From NCBI GenBank assembly GCA_036897625.1, contig JAYMTA010000337.1:1-31087 (forward strand): DNA of 31,087 nt, written 5' to 3'. The position numbers and the translations under genes are program-made. This DNA comes from Pelargonium cotyledonis (lineage: Eukaryota; Streptophyta; Magnoliopsida; Geraniales; Geraniaceae). Positions 14,801 to 24,317 of this stretch are shown in pieces (the first letter of the stretch is position 1; the number at the start of each line of letters is the position of its first letter). The notes under the pieces were generated by a model. It did not search any database. It was not told the origin of the DNA and saw only the letters and a program-made list of their open reading frames with translations.

Positions 14801-17721
14801 TTTAGCTTCTATAGCCTAGTCTAGTCTACTCTTCACCAGCTAACTTGTTGCTTGATGTTACTGCTACAGGAAGGGCCACTTCTCAAAAGGAAGGGAAAGG
14901 CTAGCAATGCCACGCGGATAGCAGTTTTGACTTGGAGATCATTACTAATTATGTCAAGGGAATGGAAATACTACTGGTTTCGGCTGATTCTTTGTATGCT
15001 TCTTACGATCTGTGTTGGTACTGTATTCTCTGGATTAGGGCATTCTTTGTCATCTGTTGTGGTGAGTTTATGAAAACCGAACATCTTTCTAATTTTCATG
15101 TTGTGTGTTTTATATTTATGGCATAATTGATCAATCTTGTTTTCATCATTGTTTAATATTGTGAAACCGTATAGAAGTGGTTTTTCTGTGTATATGCTTT
15201 TTAGCTTGAAACTAGTAAGTCTGATGATCAATCTTGTTTTCATCACTGTTTAATATGTGAAACCGCATAGAAGTGATTTTTCTGTGCATATGCTTCTTAG
15301 CTTGAAACTAGTAAGTTTGCCAAGTCGGTAGGCTGGATTTCTAAGGGACACAATTTTATGTTAGCCCTTTATGGAGCCAAGTTACTGACATTTGTAAACT
15401 GTAGTATAGGATGAATCTGTTTCTGGGTGGATCCTGTTTATGGTGCATTTTCATATGTTTATACTCGTGACATGCATGACTACAGTTTTCATTTCCTTAC
15501 CTCTTCTATTTCAGACAAGAGTCGCAGCGATATTTGTGTTTGTATCATTTGCTTCTCTTCTGAGCATCGCTGGAGTCCCAGCTCATGTTAAAGAAATCAA
15601 GGTATTCTAATTGCTATTTTAAGCTTAATGTTCCTTCATGGCCTCAATTTTTTTTTATTGATAGTGACCTATCTTGGGAAAAGAAAAAACTGTTAAAATA
15701 AAAGTACCCTCACATGCATTTCCTAAAAAGGACGACATAGCTACTATCGAACTATAATTGATTGAAACTATACGACATTTGCATCCCATCACTGGCCTGG
15801 CCCGGCCCGATAATACCGGGCAGGGCGTACAGAATGTGGCCCAATAATCATACTTATATTTCAGCCCAGCCCATTGACCCTTTTTCCAGCTCTAATGGGC
15901 CTATGTTGTAGTGAAGTCTTCTCGGGACGGATTTAAGCTTCATATCAGTCTTGTGTTTGTTTTTATTTTTTAAGCTTATAGATAGGCACGTATAGTCATG
16001 AATTTTGTTTGCTTCCCTAGCAAAGAGATAGGATTTTCAAATTGGAACCCCAGATCTAGCTGCGGGGATGACTTATATGTTCTTTGTCGATGCACATTAC
16101 TTACGTGCATACTTGTCATAAACAAGTTTTGGACTATCATTTTACGGAGTGAGTGTGTCATAAGTGGTTTCTTCCATGAGTCTCACAGAATCAATCTTAG
16201 AAAATTGCAGTATTTTGTTTCATCATCACGACAGATGACATCATTGGATTTGGATGAATGTTTAAGATAGTTAATTGTTCTTGCGGCCGTGTAATGATAC
16301 AATTAAACTGCTTGCCTATTGTGCAGATATATGCCAGTGAAGAATCCAATCGACACTCGGGAGCATTAGTTTTTCTACTCGGGCAGCTTCTCTCCAGCAT
16401 CCCGTTCCTGTTCCTCATCTCTATTTCATCGAGCCTTGTTTTCTATTTCCTTGTCGGGCTGAGAGATGAATTCAGTTTGTTGATGTACTTTGTGCTGAAT
16501 TTCTTCATGTGCCTATTGGTAAACGAAGGACTGATGCTCGTTGTTGCTACTATCTGGCAAGACGTCTATTGGACTATTTTGACACTCGTATCCATTCAGG
16601 TAATGCCCATGGTCCCCTCAACTTTTTCGATCTTTGTGTGTTTTAAGTAGATAGAAGAGGGGTTTTCAAGTCAAGAATCTTTTACGGGCTAATGGTTATC
16701 CAACTTGAACGGAAAAACTGAATTTCTATTTGGCACTACTATTACTCTCATGGCGTCTTCTACTATTTTATGTGGCCGATGAACACACTTAAATCATGTT
16801 GGGTCTTGTGCCGTGTTTTAGATTGCCAGCTCTAACTCTAGAAGTAAATGAATGTTTATTAGATAACCTTTCTTGTTGTAACCGCCGGCGTGTGTGCATT
16901 TCAGGTGGTAATGATGCTATCTGCCGGCTACTTCAGAATCCGTAATGCTTTGCCTGGACTCGTATGGACTTATCCGATATCTTATGTTGCTTTCCACACG
17001 TACTCCATCCAGGCAAGTACCTGTCTGTTCCGTCTTATTCCATGAAATGATGTATACCATGTATCAAACTACATTGCAATTTCTTTTGACCAAATTGTGT
17101 CTATTACTAACGTAGCGTTTACCATAGACCTGGCAACTCAGGGCCGCGGGTCATAAACATACCGAGTAGAAAAACCACATGTTCCTATTCTGCAACTTTT
17201 TTATCGGTCATAGCCTTTCCCATTAACTGGCTATGCACGTTAGGACTGATGAAAAGCGTGCCCATATAAGTACGTGCGTTTATGCGCCGACCCATTTAAG
17301 CCCGCTACCCAAATTGACAGGTGTAGCGTTTGGATCATAACTTTTGTTCAGAAATAAGAATCAAGAATCAAGAATCAAGAATGAGAACGAGAACGAGAAC
17401 AAGTTTGAGATCTCCATCATTAATCTCTGGATACATGGACTAATTCTCTTGCTAATGTTCATGTTTCAGGGGCTCTTGGAGAACGAGTATCTCGGGACCT
17501 CATTTGCAGTTGGGGTAAGAACAATATCCGGGTTTCAGGCTCTTCGTAGCGCATACGACATCTCTCCTGACAGTAACTCAAAGTGGGAGAATTTGTTGGT
17601 GTTGTTCGTTATGGCAGCGGGGTATAGAATTATTTTGTTCCTTTTGCTACATTTTCGTTTCGGGAAAAGTTTGTCGATACGTAGATATTTCTGGTGCAAA
17701 CGCGACACGAACAATGCATGA
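11859..17721 (+). CDS. ABCG3: Half-size ABC transporter, ABCG3-like
   Basis: Eleven coding exons: 11859-12330, 12429-12508, 12918-13204, 13412-13583, 13728-13841, 14076-14204, 14870-15061, 15515-15601, 16327-16599, 16905-17012 and 17470-17721. The CDS is 2166 nt, 721 aa, close to the roughly 730 aa of Arabidopsis ABCG3. The order is ABCG type: a Ser-rich N-terminus, a nucleotide-binding domain, then about six membrane spans (roughly 452-472, 483-500, 526-552, 560-585, 592-611 and 678-699). Walker A is intact (G-P-A-K-S-G-K-S-T, 143-151) and Walker B is I-L-F-I-D-E (268-273). Other ATPase motifs are altered: signature G-L-P-R-G-E-R-R-R (247-255), D-E-P-L-Y-H-L-D-S in place of D-E-P-T-S-G-L-D-S, and Tyr at the H-switch (T-L-Y-Q-S-S). 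Intron 10 has a GC donor. The start is the first ATG giving the conserved M-E-E-I N-terminus. Substrate unknown. Confidence 0.95.
14546..14660. mobile_element. MITE-like element in ABCG3 intron 6
   Basis: The left end GGGCGTGTTTGGATTA and the right end, read on the other strand, GGGTAGCATTTGGATTA, form an imperfect terminal inverted repeat sharing TTTGGATTA without mismatch. The body of about 115 bp has no coding capacity. A related left end occurs at 17323. The superfamily is not resolved: the ends recall PIF/Harbinger-type MITEs, but I see no clean target duplication. Confidence 0.5.
15129..15321 (+). repeat. Tandem duplication of about 96 bp in ABCG3 intron 7
   Basis: Copy 1 is 15129-15225 and copy 2 is 15226 to about 15321. 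Both begin GATCAATCTTGTTTTCATCA and end near GAAACTAGTAAGT, with only a handful of differences between them and a small indel. This is a local tandem duplication wholly inside the intron, so it does not change the protein. Confidence 0.85.
15791..15894. mobile_element. GC-rich hAT-like remnant in ABCG3 intron 8
   Basis: A GC-rich island with CCGGCCC, CCGGGC and GCCCAGCCC motifs sits in an AT-rich intron. Its right end, read on the other strand, begins TAGAGCTGGAAA, like the ends of the element in the CDC48 intron at 1235-1547. The left end is unclear. Probably a decayed, non-autonomous copy of the same broad group. Confidence 0.35.
17013..17014 (+). promoter_or_regulatory. ABCG3: GC-type 5' splice site of ABCG3 intron 10
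   Basis: The junction reads CCATCCAG|GCAAGTA at 17012/17013. There is no GT donor nearby that preserves the frame. Joining 17012 to 17470 gives S-I-Q followed by G-L-L-E-N-E-Y, as in the Arabidopsis homologue from memory. AG|GCAAGT is the classic context of the minor GC-AG intron class spliced by the U2 machinery. Confidence 0.8.
17121..17323. mobile_element. Small hAT-like element inserted at the end of a MITE, ABCG3 intron 10
   Basis: A block of about 200 bp with internal CCGCGGGT and CGACCCAT motifs has inverted ends: TAGACCTGGCAA near 17125, and TACACCTGTCAA on the other strand near 17325. The 9-bp direct repeat GTAGCGTTT stands on both sides (17112-17120 and 17323-17331) and may be or include the target duplication. 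The duplicated bases are also the start of the MITE-like sequence that follows, which suggests this element landed in the MITE end. The exact boundary is uncertain by a few bases. Confidence 0.5.
17324..17402 (+). mobile_element. Truncated MITE copy with short tandem repeats, ABCG3 intron 10
   Basis: The start GTAGCGTTTGGATCATAA and the following TTTTGTTCA match the left part of the MITE-like element in intron 6. The copy then runs into short tandem repeats: three AAGAATC units and three GAGAAC units up to about 17401. No matching right end is seen, so the copy is incomplete. It ends about 70 bases before the exon 11 acceptor. Confidence 0.45.
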
Positions 17722-18240
17722 AGGATGGAAATGGCACTCAATCATGGTTGTTTGATCTAATTTTTGAATACAAATTTGTTATGTTCTAGCTTTACACTTG
17801 AATGTAGTATTGTTTGAAACCCTCTAATGAAGAGACAAGAGTGTAAATGTAATTTTCAATTGGAAGGAAATTAGCGTGTGCGCGCATTCCGTGCGTGTAC
17901 ATATTTAAATGATAACTATTCGTGGACTTGTATACATTGATGGGTAGATTTACCGTCATCGGGGAAAAGGAAAAAGTTACATTTTGTCTAAATAGATACC
18001 CAATTTAATTTTTGTTCGAACTTGTTCCTCTAACCATGGTACTGTCTTTCTAAATCGCAATTGTGTCTAATTTGCTGATGTGGCGGCCGAGTTAATGGGC
18101 TTTTGAGGCTTCATATTGTGCTAAATTCTCAAAGCCTATTTTTCATAGGCTATTATTTTTTTTTTCAACTCCTATAATTTTCAAAAGTCTATTTTTCACG
18201 AAACGAATATTTTTTTTGACAAAAAAAAAGAGCCGACTCC
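17722..18240. other. Intergenic region between ABCG3 and dolichol kinase
   Basis: The first part should be the ABCG3 3' UTR; AATGAAGA- and TGTAAATGT-type sequence near 17826-17852 could serve polyadenylation. From about 17960 to 18130 there is sequence with the feel of a decayed dispersed repeat, including a single TGGGCT near 18097. No gene is visible. Confidence 0.4.
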
Positions 18241-18356
18241 AATTTGCGCCAACACTACCGTGGGCTGTGAATCCAACGGTATATTCCGCGTAGAGCTCAC
18301 GCGACGATCATTAACAGAAGAACACAGAAAAATCCCTGCGTGTATCCACAGATTTG

Positions 18357-18367
18357 ATTGGTCCACG
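18357..18367 (+). promoter_or_regulatory. ERSE-II-type ER stress element upstream of dolichol kinase
   Basis: ATTGGTCCACG at 18357-18367 matches the ER stress response element II consensus ATTGG-N-CCACG at every fixed base. In this element ATTGG recruits NF-Y and CCACG recruits ER-stress bZIP factors (bZIP28/bZIP60 in plants). It lies about 225 bases before the dolichol kinase ATG. Confidence 0.65.
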
Positions 18368-18404
18368 TCGGATATAAACCGTATTATCAAGCACTCAAAG
18401 CGTG

Positions 18405-18412
18405 CCACGTGG
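18405..18412. promoter_or_regulatory. Palindromic G-box upstream of dolichol kinase
   Basis: CCACGTGG, containing the CACGTG G-box core at 18406-18411, lies about 180 bases before the ATG. G-boxes are bound by bZIP and bHLH factors. It is one of three ACGT cores within 100 bases here. Confidence 0.55.
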
Positions 18413-18452
18413 TTAAACGCGCGTGACATGTGGCTTGACTCGCCTGACCGCG

Positions 18453-18461
18453 TCCACGTCA
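18453..18461 (-). promoter_or_regulatory. UPRE-type element upstream of dolichol kinase
   Basis: On the minus strand this reads TGACGTGGA, matching the unfolded protein response element core TGACGTGG/A. Read on the plus strand it contains CCACGTCA, the core of plant pUPRE-III. It lies about 130 bases before the ATG and could fall in the promoter or early leader. Confidence 0.6.
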
Positions 18462-18589
18462 CCGGCAACGGGGAGCCCCTAGCCTTTTGGGCTCGGATCT
18501 GTGTGAAGCTCACAATCCTTCCCGCGAAAATTCGATTGTCTCTTTTCTCTGTGAGAGAGTATTGTTCGTATTTTCGACACCGACGCGGT

Positions 18590-21500
18590 ATGGCTTCGTC
18601 GTCGTTGTCGCCGCCACCTCCGCCGCCGTGGTGGTGCTCGGCGTTGAACGGCGAGAGAGCGGTGGTCATCATGTTTGTCGCGTGCGTCCTCTACTCGCTT
18701 CCGTTATCCCTTCTCTCGCAAGGCCTATCGCTCTCTGTCCTGACCTTTTCTGCACTTTTCATTGAGATCGTGGCCGAGAATTCCGATTCGCTCTCCTTTT
18801 TGAAGGCCAGGTACTTCCGATTTCCATTTTCTCTTGTCGGAAATTTCCGTTTGAAGATTTGATTCAGGATATGTTTAGGATCTAGATACATTTCAGTTTT
18901 CCTTCTAAGTTAGCTGAGAAACGTGTGAATTGAAAAGGAGACGATCGATTCTAATTGTGTTTTTGTGTGTGTGGAAATTGTGGAAATTATCTTGAGTAAG
19001 TAATTGTATTATGCTTGATTGAGCTGATCTTCTCTTTTCCCCCAAATTGGTTATGACGGGGACAAAATTAGGTTGAGATTCAAATTTTGAGGTTTCTTAT
19101 TTCCATATTAAATTTCCTTAGTATCCAATTGGGGAATTGGGGTTTATCTCTCACATATTTTGCTGTAATTGTTTTGTATAACCATAACAATGCATTATGG
19201 AACCACTGGGTGTGCCTGAAACCAAAACTTACACAGCTACATTGCAAATTCATTGGCTGTTAGGCAAGTTTTGATCCAATAATGTTACATCCGTTTCAGG
19301 CCAGCGGCTTCATCTGGGATACTGCTAGGAGCAGTGACACTGCCCACTGTAATGGTTTCAAAGTTGATACAGCTGTCAAGAGCAGTCTCCCTTAATGAAG
19401 TTGGACACCAAGGTAATGGTTTTCATATCAATATCTCTAGGGAGTAGTGAATATGCTAAGTGTAAATTATCAATTTGCGTTCACATAATGATGTTGGGTG
19501 GAGGCACCAGGTGCAGTTTTAAGAGTATACAAGGACGGGTTGATTGCTCATTTTAATTTCATTTTTGGTACAAATTTATCGTCACGCATTCTAACACAGT
19601 TGCTGCGATTGGTTGCATCATTGCATACGATATTTGCCATATGAAGTATGATAGTTTTGGAATGTTATGTTTGATTCTGAATTTCTAAGGTTAAAGTTTG
19701 AAATTGTAGCGGGAATGTTGTTGGCTTGATAACTATACTGAAGCAATGGAAGGAAGATGGAAATAAAACATGGTGTCATGAGTCAGAAAATTAGATGTCG
19801 TCTTCGGGAACAAGAATGAAAATTTGAATTGGATTTTGGCTAGGAAATTTTGATGGACTATCTTAATTTGTTAGAGAGGAAAAAAGTGATTATCATTAAT
19901 ATATTTTTTTCCCTTTACATGTTCTCAGACCAAGTGTATGATAAGGATCCATGAATCTTGAAATAAAGGAACACCACCAAGCCTAAAGTTTCATGGAGTT
20001 CAACAACAGTTCTTTAAACTATTGCTGGAGTTTTGTACTATATGTTCATGGCTCCTTGTCACAGAGATTAGTCTGTAAGATTAAGCCCCTTTTGCTTAAT
20101 TTTCAAGGATGAGAAGTTTTTCTAACATTTTCGTTTTATTTTGAATGCCATCAGAACTTCGTTTTAGATATACTTGTTCTTTCACCTTCCAAAATAATTG
20201 TCATGTGTGACTTGTTGTAAAAAAAAACTAAGGATAGTAATATAGTATAATCATGGCTTGACTTTCACCCATATGCTCCTCAATGCCTTCGATCTAACAT
20301 ATAAGAGGTTATAACTAACTTGTATAAGGGATACTATTGATAATCCAAGTATATTTCACTTGACAAAATGGAAAGTAGACACTTATTTTGGGACAAAACA
20401 ATAATAGACTTTTTTTTGGGGGGGGTGGGGGGGGCGGAGGGAGAAATTATTTCTATTTGGTTTGATGCTATGATATTCTACTTTACACTTATGCCACTTA
20501 GCTTGTTCTTCTTACCATGTATTATATTGCTTGATGTGTGATGTGATACACTCTACATGTTTCACAATATTTTCTATTTTTTTTCTGCCCCAGAACTTGA
20601 TTATCTGGCACTGCAATACTGGGCTACTTATGCCACTAGCTTCAGTGTTCTTATCCTCCTCTGCTTCATTATACGGCGTTCACCTGATGCTGCACATTCT
20701 CCTTGTTTGCATAGTATATGGAATGCAAAGTTAAGCTCAATTTGCATGGTTTTGTATGCAGCAGTCTTCTGTTTGTCTCTTGCCACAGTACCTCTCGTTG
20801 GTAAATTTGCAGCTCTTCATCTATTTTCTCTCTTTCCTTTTTTGTGTTTACCCTCCTTGTTTTCCATCTGGTTGGATCTTCTTGAAATATGACAATTGTT
20901 CCGAATCTTCTGATCTGTGTTGAATAATGCTTTGCTGTTTTGCAATTCTGAAAGCAAATGTTTGTACAGCTGAGATTGATTTCTATTTGTTCTTTTGCAG
21001 GTTTGCACACATCATTGAAGGCGTTATGGGTACTCTCTCATGGATTGGCAGCCGTGAAACTAATTCAGCATCTTCTAAATACTTTCCCTTCGTGTGCTTC
21101 CATTGGTATGCATCGCAGGTCTCTATGCTGCTCTTTCGAACTCAAAGAAAGTTCTTGTTGCTTAAAGCATATATGCTGAATAAGTGAATAGTGATCCCCA
21201 GAATGATATGGCAACACATTCAAGTGCTAATTTAGTGACTGAATTTTGTTAAGAGTTGGACAAGTTTGTGATGGAACAGTTAAATTTGTGGCTACATGAG
21301 AACCATGTGCAGTTATGACCTTCCCTCTTGGTTTCAACCAGATTTGGTGGTGGAATACCTAAAAAATATGGATATATATTATCTTACCCTTGTCTGTGTC
21401 AGTTTGTTACCTAAAAACTGATGGTTTCTCCCATTGCATGTGTACTTCAATTATTACTGTCATCTCTTATGTCAGTGGTTATTAGGCAGCATTGGTTGTT

Positions 21501-24317
21501 AGCGAATTATAAAATTTTATAATTCTCTCTATCTCTCTCTCTCTCTAGGGGAAGTACATCTGGTAACTGCTGGTCTTGTTCTCTATTTCGGTGACATGTT
21601 AGCATATACTGTTGTAAAGGTTAGTTTTATTACATTCTTGATGATTATTGTATACTTATATTCATACTGGAGTCTTGGACTAGTCAAAATCATTTACATT
21701 CCATTCTGATAGCAATGTGTGAACAGGTTCTTCAATATTCAAAGCTGGTTTCTGAACAATATGGAATAGAAAGAAGTGATATCACTATTATTATTCAGGT
21801 ACAGTTCTGTTAGGGTTATATGGTTTCTGAATGTGGTACCTGGATGATATTTATTATTTATTTTTTCAGGGGATGCTGCTTGGCCTTCTTCTTTTCCCTA
21901 TGATCTTTACATTTATTCTTCGAATTTGGGAATCCTCGACAAGTACATTGTTCCCTGTAGAAAGGACTCATAGGGAGATTTGGAGATCTCTGATTTTCTT
22001 TTCTTGCCTTGGATTTATCATGATTGTGATTACTCCATCATGGATGCAGTTTGTTCAGAAATTTCATCTCCATCCCTTTTTATGGTATTATTTCATTTGT
22101 TTTTTTTGGTCTTGGCATCTTTCTGTAACTAAATTTATAATTGAATTAAATGATACAGCAAGAAGATTCCAACTTAGAGTTCACAAGGCAATTCAACTGT
22201 GATAGGTTACAAAGGAATATTTCTTGCTGATTGTTTCATTCCATTTTTGTCATAGCCATTACTTTATGATTTTCCTCATTTTTCAATGATCTATAGAGAA
22301 CCTGAGCCTAGTGATAGTACCGTAACCATCTCTAAGGCATGCTAGAGAATATAGATCCAGTTATGTTTGCTATCCTATCAGAGGTACAAAAGTTTTTATT
22401 TTTATTTCTTCATGAATCATATGAGGTGTCCAAAAATTCTACTATGTGCTGGTTTTGTGGATAAACTGTTCTTCCTTTTTGTAAAATCTTTTATCATGAA
22501 GCTAATACCTAGGAAAAGAGCTATGAGGTATACTATACAAATCAGTCATCATTGTAATATTATTCGCCATATTTAAAAAAAATTCATCGTATGTCCTTAT
22601 ATTGGCAGGGTATTGAGATTTGTTTTTTCGGAACCACTGAAAAGGCTGTCATTATGCATGTATTGGGTGGGTTTGATATATGTCTCAGTTCTACGGTTCT
22701 ACAACATTTCTAAGAATAGCAAACTCGAGAGGATTCTTCTCCGAAAGTATTACCATCTCATGGCTGTTTCCATGTTTCTGCCCGCTCTTATCTTCCAGGT
22801 TATTTGGAAAATCTTATGATTATTTATCAATTGTTTAGTATTTTCTTAGCTTCTTCATTGTGTTCTCAGTCCTTTTGAATTTTGATATATTGTTTACTCT
22901 ATCTGATTGATTTTCAGCCAAAGTTTCTTGATCTTGCATTTGGAGCAGCTTTGGCAGTTTTCTTGGCTTTAGAAATTATTCGAGTAAGTTGATAAAAAAA
23001 TTGTTGTTTGTTATTTGGTTTTCTTTCTTCCTAACATTTAAATTTGTATATTTTTCTATAAATATGTAAATTGCAAGGTAAAATGTTCCATAGGTATGAT
23101 TCTCATTTTAATTTCTATTCTGCAGGTATGGAGAATTTGGCCATTGGGACAACTCATAAATCAATTTATGAATGCTTTTACAGACCATCGTGACTCTGAT
23201 CTTCTTATAGTTAGGTATGTCATGATCTATACTCATGGACGAGAGTTGTAATGCTTATGTTTGATTGCCAAGAAGGTCCTACTATTTCTAAGTTCTAATG
23301 CAATTTATTTATATAGCCATTTTTCACTCTTATTGGGATGTGCACTTCCTATTTGGATGTCTTCTGGGTACAACGATCGACCACTTGCGCCATTTGCTGG
23401 AATTTTGAGCCTTGGAATTGGAGATACAATGGTGAGTTTGCTAGTTATTCTATATCAGAAATTGGTTCAACTTTATATTGTGCATCAAGTTTTAATGGAA
23501 AAAAAAGAAGCATGTTTACTTGAACTTTATACAAAATGAATTGTTAAGTAATGGTCTTTTGTTAATTTTGCTTTTATGTCCAGGCATCAATGGTGGGCCA
23601 CAAGTACGGTGTTCTTAGATGGAGCAAAACTGGAAGTAATGAGATTTTTAAATTATTTCTAAGTTTGTATAAGGAAGCGTTTCCAGTTAACCCCCTAATG
23701 AATGAAAGCTTTTCTACTTGCCAGAAAAAACTGTTGAAGGTACTGCAGCTGGTATAACATCTGTCCTGGCTTCGTGTTCAATTCTTCTTCCACTTCTGGC
23801 ATCAACAGGATATATATTTACTCAGGTCTCTCTCTCTCTCTCATGTGCGCATTACTTCTTGACAACTGTGACATGGTTGTACACACTTGTACTCTCGTTG
23901 CTTTTTACGTAGTACGCTTGATGTACAGTTGTACATATGCAGCCTTAGCACGACTCTCCCTTGGTTCTGTTTGTCGTTTTCTTCCCTATACGGTATTGTT
24001 GATAAGCCTTTTTGTGTGGCATTTAAAGCCAGTTGTTACGCCTTGTAAAGAATTTGGTAGTTTTCACTATAATCTTCTTAAACTGAAATTGCCCCACCCG
24101 GCCACCCCCTGCCCACAGAAAAGTTAAAAAGTAAAAGAATATGCAAATGAGAAAATTTGGTGTCTGATTCAAGTTTTTGGTGTTTTGCTATCAACTTTTG
24201 CAGCATTGGATCTCTCTTCTCCTAGCTGTGACTGTAAGTGGTTTGTTGGAAGCCTACACTGCACAACTCGATAATGCTTTCATACCCCTTGTGTTCTACA
24301 GCCTTCTCTGTCTGTAA
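18590..24317 (+). CDS. EVN: Dolichol kinase (CTP-dependent, Sec59/EVAN family)
   Basis: Phosphorylates dolichol with CTP at the ER membrane, giving dolichyl phosphate for N-glycosylation, GPI anchors and mannosylation. Fourteen exons: 18590-18810, 19300-19412, 20594-20800, 21001-21105, 21549-21619, 21727-21798, 21870-22084, 22609-22798, 22918-22983, 23126-23214, 23317-23431, 23584-23635, 23725-23825 and 24204-24317. All are GT-AG. The CDS is 1731 nt, 576 aa, near the roughly 570 aa of the Arabidopsis enzyme EVAN. Many hydrophobic segments indicate a polytopic membrane protein. The CTP-binding signature of the family, D-x2-A-x3-G-x3-G-x8-K-K-T-x-E-G, is complete at residues 486-511 (D486, A489, G493, G497, K506-K507-T508, E510-G511). 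The C-terminus A-Q-L-D-N-A-F-I-P-L-V is also conserved. The start ATG is followed by a short Ser/Pro stretch. Its promoter carries ER-stress motifs. Confidence 0.95.
20411..20442 (+). repeat. T-run and G-run tract with quadruplex potential in dolichol kinase intron 2
   Basis: A run of eight T is followed by G-rich sequence of about 24 bases (two runs of eight or nine G separated by T, then GG-GGG groups). It lies about 150 bases before exon 3, on the transcribed sense strand, so a G-quadruplex in the pre-mRNA is possible. The tract is also a likely place for sequencing or assembly errors. Confidence 0.6.
21527..21548 (+). repeat. CT microsatellite forming the polypyrimidine tract of a dolichol kinase acceptor
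   Basis: A (CT)n stretch with one interruption runs directly into the AG at 21547-21548 that opens exon 5. The repeat itself is the polypyrimidine tract of intron 4. A similar (CT)n stretch, TCTCTCTCTCTCTC, starts at the donor of exon 13 (23826-23842). Confidence 0.7.

Noticed and set aside
18196-18672. 158-codon minus-strand frame across the start of dolichol kinase
   Set aside because: Antisense shadow of exon 1 and its GC-rich promoter; the plus-strand frame gives a conserved protein.
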